Source of the DNA: an uncultured Pseudobdellovibrionaceae bacterium
GTDB taxonomy: Bacteria; Bdellovibrionota; Bdellovibrionia; Bdellovibrionales; JAMPXM01
Assembly: GCA_934277865.1 (NCBI GenBank)
Contig: CAKQVW010000027.1
Span: forward strand, 1 to 15,987
Length of the DNA stretch: 15,987 bases
Reading direction: 5' to 3'
The notes beneath the pieces were generated by a model. The model searched no databases. It was not told where the DNA came from and worked only from the letters and a program-made list of their open reading frames with translations. Below are positions 14,297 through 15,987 of this stretch, one piece after another (position 1 is the first letter of the stretch; the number at the start of each line of letters is the position of its first letter). The position numbers and the translations under genes are program-made.

Positions 14297-15295
14297 TCAC
14301 CGGAAAACAGATGGCTCGTCGGGATCAATCAAGGACTCGAGATCGGGAACCAGCGGCTTGGAAAACGGTTTTGACCGAATCGGACAGTCTTTGTCAGGGC
14401 ACCGCTCGCAATAAGCCCGCCGACAAGGATCGACGTGAAGATGCAATTCCCCCGGCTGTGGATATTGGCGCATCAAGCGTGCTTCAAAAGCCTGAGTCTT
14501 TTCATGTGCTTCTGCAACATTCCAGTACTCCGGAACAACCGCGTGTGCGTCGATATGGTGATAGCGGCCCGAACGAATGATTCGAGTGTGGTGAATCTGA
14601 ATCACACCGGAAAAATCGATGTTTTTTAGCACTTTCACCATGCCCAAGAGAATTTCCCGGTCCTCTTCATCAAGAAGTCCACCGATTGAACGTCGAACCA
14701 CACGCAGGCCCGTCCAAGCCAGCTGACCACCGACTAAAATGGCGATCAGCGGGTCCAACCACGCAAGCCCCGTCCACGACGCCAAAAACAGACCGATTGT
14801 GACTCCCACACTCGTAATGAAATCGGACTGCAGGTGAGTGCCGTTGGCCACCAAGGCTGGGGAGCCTACTTTGTGACCCATGTGTTTCACACCGAGGCCA
14901 AGCAAGAAGTTGCCCAATCCACATCCAAAAACGATCCAGGCGCCGTCTTCCAAATTTTCCAGCATGCGATTCTCAAGAAGAGCTGGAATCGCCTCCATGA
15001 GAATCATGAGAGCCGCAAAGGCAATGAGACCACCTTCAAATGCGGCCGAAAAATATTCGATCTTACCGTGTCCGTAAGGGTGCTCACGATCGGCTGGCTT
15101 CGAGGCAAAACGCACGACAAAAATCGCGACGATCCCGGCCACGATATTGACGATCGACTCGAGGAGGTCAGAATAAACCGCTTGCGATTGGGTGAGCTGC
15201 CAACCCCAGAATTTGACTGCCGAAATCAATAGCCCACCGACAAGGGCACCGATGGTCACCATCGTCAGAGTCCGAATTTGCCGCGCGCGCTCCAT
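14297..15295 (-). CDS. Cation diffusion facilitator (CDF) metal transporter
   Basis: Inner-membrane divalent metal/proton antiporter of 332 aa. Six helices occupy about residues 10-200, with HPYGHGK (72-78), the hallmark loop after helix 2. In helix 5, HLQSD supplies His154 and Asp158 of the transport site. The partner positions in helix 2 read Glu46 and Asn50 (YSDLLESIVN), where well-studied members have two Asp or His/Asp. The cytoplasmic domain (~208-290) has His246, His247, Asp249, His251, and HLHVD (285-289), as in YiiP-type metal sites. A tail follows with Cys291, Cys296, Cys299 and Cys304 (C-x4-C-x2-C-x4-C), then a Pro-rich end. The metal (Zn, Fe, Mn or Co) cannot be assigned. A REC-GGDEF gene ends 54 bases upstream on the same strand. 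Confidence 0.93.
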   Translation of the reverse strand: MERARQIRTLTMVTIGALVGGLLISAVKFWGWQLTQSQAVYSDLLESIVNIVAGIVAIFVVRFASKPADREHPYGHGKIEYFSAAFEGGLIAFAALMILMEAIPALLENRMLENLEDGAWIVFGCGLGNFLLGLGVKHMGHKVGSPALVANGTHLQSDFITSVGVTIGLFLASWTGLAWLDPLIAILVGGQLAWTGLRVVRRSIGGLLDEEDREILLGMVKVLKNIDFSGVIQIHHTRIIRSGRYHHIDAHAVVPEYWNVAEAHEKTQAFEARLMRQYPQPGELHLHVDPCRRAYCERCPDKDCPIRSKPFSKPLVPDLESLIDPDEPSVFR

Positions 15296-15327
15296 GGCGT
15301 CTCTCTTTTTCCGAGTATTTGATTGTC

Positions 15328-15351
15328 TAGCGCTAATGGCCGGCCAGGCCT
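15328..15351. repeat. Three adjacent perfect palindromes
   Basis: TAGCGCTA (15328-15335), GGCCGGCC (15338-15345) and AGGCCT (15346-15351) lie almost back to back in the 54-base gap between the REC-GGDEF stop and the CDF start. They could form a hairpin or bind a dimeric regulator. No T-run is next to them. Confidence 0.6.
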
Positions 15352-15987
15352 AGCTGGTTTTTTTGAGAAAGAAGCGCGACGGATCGTAGAGCTTCACGCA
15401 GTTCTTTCCGGCGTGCTTGGCATCATAAAGCGCATGATCGGCGGCGCGCACAAGGCCGCGCGCATCAATGTCCACGATCCCAGGCATGGCAACACAGACT
15501 CCGAGACTCGCCGTCAGGCGCATGGAGTGGCCATCTTTCGTGAAATTGTAGGATTCGATACGAGCCCGAATACGGTCGGCAAATTTTTGAGCCCCTTCGA
15601 TCGTCGTCTCAGGCAGCGCGATGAGGAACTCATCGCCCCCATAACGAGCAGCAAAGTCGACCGTGCGCACGTTCTGGCGAATGATTTTTCCAACTTCGGC
15701 CAAAACGAAGCTTCCAAAAAGATGGTCGTTGCCGTCGTTCACTTTTTTGAAATTGTCCATGTCCATCATGATCACGCCAACCGAACGACTATATCGTTTG
15801 CCGCGATTGATCTCGTTTTCTAGGCGATCATAAATCGATCGCATGTTGTAGAGACCCGTCAGGTCATCGATATCCACAAGTTCCTGCAAGCGGTGGTTGG
15901 CCGCTGCCAAACGATCTTGCAGATCCTTGATCCGCAGCTGCGACCGCACCCGCGCCAAGAGCTCGGTGGGCTCAAACGGTTTGCAGA
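15350..15987 (-). CDS. REC-GGDEF diguanylate cyclase (C-terminal part)
   Basis: Predicted response regulator making cyclic di-GMP; the gene runs off the right edge. The frame is open to the window end, and its first visible residues CKPFEPTELLARVRSQL are the end of a receiver domain (the conserved Lys-Pro and last helix). A short coiled linker (LQDRLAAANHRLQEL) leads to a full GGDEF domain starting at DDLTGLYNMRS. The active motif RYGGDEF is intact (near 15636-15656), and RTVD five residues before it is a complete RxxD inhibitory site. The usual NDxxGHxxGD reads NDGNDHLFGS, altered at two positions. A TTG at 15958 is internal, not a start, because receiver sequence continues beyond it. Architecture is like PleD/WspR. 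The phosphoacceptor Asp is outside the window. Confidence 0.93.
   Translation of the reverse strand, partial: CKPFEPTELLARVRSQLRIKDLQDRLAAANHRLQELVDIDDLTGLYNMRSIYDRLENEINRGKRYSRSVGVIMMDMDNFKKVNDGNDHLFGSFVLAEVGKIIRQNVRTVDFAARYGGDEFLIALPETTIEGAQKFADRIRARIESYNFTKDGHSMRLTASLGVCVAMPGIVDIDARGLVRAADHALYDAKHAGKNCVKLYDPSRFFLKKTS

Overview
The window reads as ordinary, densely packed chromosome from a Gram-negative bacterium. Lipoprotein signal peptides, periplasmic enzymes, a CHASE2 adenylate cyclase, a REC-GGDEF protein and an Ala-rich small lipoprotein are all present, and GC looks moderate, roughly half. The style recalls Bdellovibrionota or neighbouring former deltaproteobacteria. That placement is inference, because no rRNA or species-specific marker is in the window. 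I see no phage, IS element, CRISPR array, tRNA or rRNA, and no gene-free stretch longer than about 300 bases.

Left part (1-3677, + strand): the 3' end of oppB, then oppC, oppD and oppF. This is the core of an oligopeptide ABC importer operon. The substrate-binding protein and the start of oppB lie outside the window. A strong hairpin with a T-run on both sides closes the operon and probably also ends the opposing operon.

Middle left (3717-8867, - strand): read in the direction of transcription this is trxB, a stand-alone receiver protein, a membrane CHASE2 adenylate cyclase, a secreted SH3-like protein and an M48 metalloprotease lipoprotein. Gaps are 26 and 25 nt, then a 14-nt overlap, then an overlapping or nearly adjacent start, so they look co-transcribed. 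The last four suggest an envelope-sensing cAMP circuit with secreted effectors. That functional link is inference.

Middle right (8974-13799): a [2Fe-2S] ferredoxin gene runs divergently from trxB and seems to start at CTG. It is followed by an unrecognised 471-residue exported protein. trmB (- strand) faces that gene tail to tail. ggt (periplasmic gamma-glutamyltransferase) diverges from trmB and is translationally coupled to a small DUF486 membrane protein. A bidirectional terminator follows.

Right part (13868-15987, - strand): an Ala-rich mini-lipoprotein, a cation diffusion facilitator with a cysteine-rich tail and unusual metal-site residues, and the C-terminal part of a REC-GGDEF diguanylate cyclase that runs off the window edge.

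No clearly new system is evident. The best leads are the non-AUG ferredoxin start, the trxB-receiver-cyclase-SH3-M48 array, the unusual CDF transporter and the unrecognised exported protein.
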